Below are positions 52,278-53,633 of a DNA stretch of 53,633 nucleotides, in pieces. The DNA lies in NCBI GenBank assembly GCA_000432915.1, contig HF995251.1, forward strand, positions 1-53,633, in the 5' to 3' direction. The notes below the pieces were generated by a model. It made no database searches. It saw nothing but the letters and a program-made list of their open reading frames with translations, and was not told where the DNA came from. Made by a program: the position numbers and the translations under genes. This stretch comes from Firmicutes bacterium CAG:194 (GTDB lineage Bacteria > Bacillota > Clostridia > Lachnospirales > Lachnospiraceae). Numbering within the stretch: the first letter of the stretch is position 1; each line of letters begins with the position of its first letter.

Positions 52278-53438
52278 TTATTTTATAATCTCTGTCACTC
52301 TGATACCAAAGCTTTCTTCAATTACAACTACCTCACCTTTGGCAACAAACTTTCCGTTTACCAGTACATCAATCGGCTCTCCTGCAATCTTATCCAGTTC
52401 GATGATCGTACCCGGCGTAAAATCCAGAATCTCCGCAATAGACTTTTTGGTTCTGCCAAGCTCTACAGTAACCTCCAGCGGCACATCCATGATCAGACCG
52501 ATATTTTCCTGACTTGCCATCTGCTGTGGCATCTGCGTATTGAATGCCTGGAACTGTGCAGGCTGTATATTTGCCTGCTGCATCTGTGGCATTGCCTGCT
52601 GCATCTGCGGCATCTGCGGCATTTCTGCCTGCGGTGGAACATAAGGCTGCGGTTGCGGTGCAGGATCCGGCTGTGGCTGCGGTGCAGGAACCGACTGTGG
52701 CTGCGGCGCAGGATCCGGCTGTGCAGGAGCTGCGCTCGTTCCCATCTGCTGTTCCATAAAAATCTTATACAGGGATTTTGCGAAATCGATCGGATACAGC
52801 TGCATGATCGTACTGTCTACCAGATCTTCAATCTGCATTCTGAATTCTATTTTCACGAAATCACCGGCCAAAAACGGTGCAATGTCTGCTCCGTTTTTAT
52901 TTTCAAGTATATTTACAAGACTTGCTTCCGGCGGACTGATATCGATCATCCTGCCAAGCATGGAGGAAAGGGATGTCGCAGAGGACCCCATCATCTGATT
53001 CATCGCCTCTGAAATAGCACTCAGATGCAGTTCTCCAAGCTCACCGTCTATATTGCTGCCATCACCGCCCATCATAAGATCGGTGATAACTTTTACGTCT
53101 CTTTCCCGCATGATCAGGATATTAGCACCATCCAGACCCTCCGTATATTTAATCTGAATAAAAACGCACGGTTTTTCCTGTTCATCTATAAAATTTTTCC
53201 AATTTGCAATGGATACCGTCGGTGTTGTGATATTGACCTTACGGTTCACCAGGGAATAAAGTGTGGTAGCGGATGTTCCCATGCTGATATTGGCGATCTC
53301 GCCAATGGCATCCTTTTCAATATCCGTAAGGATCTCTTCCGTCGCTGCCGGCTGCGGATCCGGCTGTGGATCTGAACTGCCTGCGTTCACGCCTGATAAC
53401 AGTGCATTTATTTCGTCCTGTGACAGCATACCGTCCAT
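52278..53438 (-). CDS. fliY: Flagellar motor switch phosphatase FliY
   Basis: The 386-residue protein joins a FliM-like N-terminal peptide (MLSQDEINALLSG, binds CheY-P), a CheC-like phosphatase domain with two E-x2-N sites (GEIANISMG and SEAMNQMMG), a Pro/Gln/Ala/Met-rich linker (about 235-300), and a C-terminal FliN/SpoA domain (MDVPLEVTVELGRTKKSIAEILDFTPGTIIELD). It is part of the C-ring and clears CheY-P at the motor. ATG follows GAGGAGGAA. It lies seven bases after fliM. Confidence 0.97.
   Translation of the reverse strand: MDGMLSQDEINALLSGVNAGSSDPQPDPQPAATEEILTDIEKDAIGEIANISMGTSATTLYSLVNRKVNITTPTVSIANWKNFIDEQEKPCVFIQIKYTEGLDGANILIMRERDVKVITDLMMGGDGSNIDGELGELHLSAISEAMNQMMGSSATSLSSMLGRMIDISPPEASLVNILENKNGADIAPFLAGDFVKIEFRMQIEDLVDSTIMQLYPIDFAKSLYKIFMEQQMGTSAAPAQPDPAPQPQSVPAPQPQPDPAPQPQPYVPPQAEMPQMPQMQQAMPQMQQANIQPAQFQAFNTQMPQQMASQENIGLIMDVPLEVTVELGRTKKSIAEILDFTPGTIIELDKIAGEPIDVLVNGKFVAKGEVVVIEESFGIRVTEIIK
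52645..52730 (-). repeat. Short tandem repeats encoding the Pro/Gln linker of FliY
   Basis: Imperfect 18- to 24-bp units rich in CAGGATCCGGCTGTGGCTG-like sequence encode repeated PDPAPQPQ blocks. The linker length may vary between strains by slippage. Confidence 0.7.
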
Positions 53439-53442
53439 TTAT

Positions 53443-53633
53443 TTATTCCTCCTCTCTGACAACTGACGTGATCCGGACAGCATAATTATCCTTGCTTGTA
53501 CCGGGTAACGCAGTAAATTTTTTAATATTACCAACATAAACTTCCATTTCATCGTCTATCTTGGAATCAAGCCGGATGACATCTCCGACCTGTAATCCGG
53601 CAAAATCCATGACGGAAACAACACTCTTTCCAA
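53443..53633 (-). CDS. fliM: Flagellar motor switch protein FliM, C-terminal part
   Basis: The frame enters from the right edge and ends at TAA 53443-53445. The 62 visible residues include GLQVGDVIRLDSKIDDEMEV, the SpoA-like C-terminal domain that stacks on FliN/FliY. Its last codons (GAG GAG GAA) supply the fliY ribosome site. The N-terminal part is outside the window. Confidence 0.93.
   Translation of the reverse strand, partial: GKSVVSVMDFAGLQVGDVIRLDSKIDDEMEVYVGNIKKFTALPGTSKDNYAVRITSVVREEE

Overview
The window reads as chromosome of a motile, low-GC Gram-positive anaerobe of the Clostridia, most likely Lachnospiraceae (a Roseburia/Agathobacter-like organism; this is inferred from gene content, no database search was possible). 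Support: a Gram-positive PolC replicase, an MEP isoprenoid pathway, a SUF iron-sulfur system with an Rrf2 regulator, and a Bacillus/Clostridium-type fla/che cluster with FliY, CheC, CheD, FlhF/FlhG and sigma-28. Nearly every gene lies on the minus strand, so the biological reading order runs from the right edge to the left.

Region 1 (about 53.6 to 33.8 kb): flagellar export and chemotaxis genes fliM(partial)-fliY-cheY-fliO-fliP-fliQ-fliR-flhB-flhA-flhF-flhG-ycgR-cheB-cheA-cheW-cheC-cheD-(95-aa membrane protein)-sigD-fapA-(107-aa protein)-(coiled-coil membrane protein)-(YceG/LysM-like protein), tightly packed with frequent overlaps. A hairpin at 33804-33831 separates it from rpsB-tsf. Region 2 (31.7 to 18.2 kb): in Bacillus subtilis rpsB-tsf is followed directly by pyrH, but here about 13.6 kb intervene. 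This block holds an Rrf2 regulator facing a sufCBDSU operon across a roughly 400-bp spacer filled with a duplicated, palindrome-rich element. Then follow a small membrane protein, a YjbR/MGMT fusion, a PEBP protein, a DUF3737 beta-helix protein, a MATE exporter, a MalY/PatB-type lyase, a polysaccharide deacetylase and a bactofilin. Region 3 (18.1 to 7.3 kb): pyrH-frr-uppS-cdsA-dxr-rseP-ispG-polC, the conserved translation, lipid-carrier, isoprenoid and replication operon.

Region 4 (7.3 kb to the left edge): an accessory stretch with an Rpn-family nuclease, a tRNA-Glu(CTC), an orphan 144-aa protein, a large RND exporter with a long coiled-coil insertion, and the start of a secreted leucine-rich-repeat protein. 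Two intergenic spacers here carry copies of the same structured element (4979-5127 and 7194-7348). They share terminal inverted repeats, a conserved core and an internal hairpin whose stem bases co-vary.

No complete insertion sequence, prophage, CRISPR array or defence island was seen. The most novel material is in the non-coding elements, namely the 4979/7194 pair and the duplicated palindromic unit between sufC and the Rrf2 gene. A few unusual proteins are also notable: the RND insertion, the PCYR-type MGMT fusion, the YceG-like protein without a catalytic domain, and the spacing of the Rrf2 cysteines.
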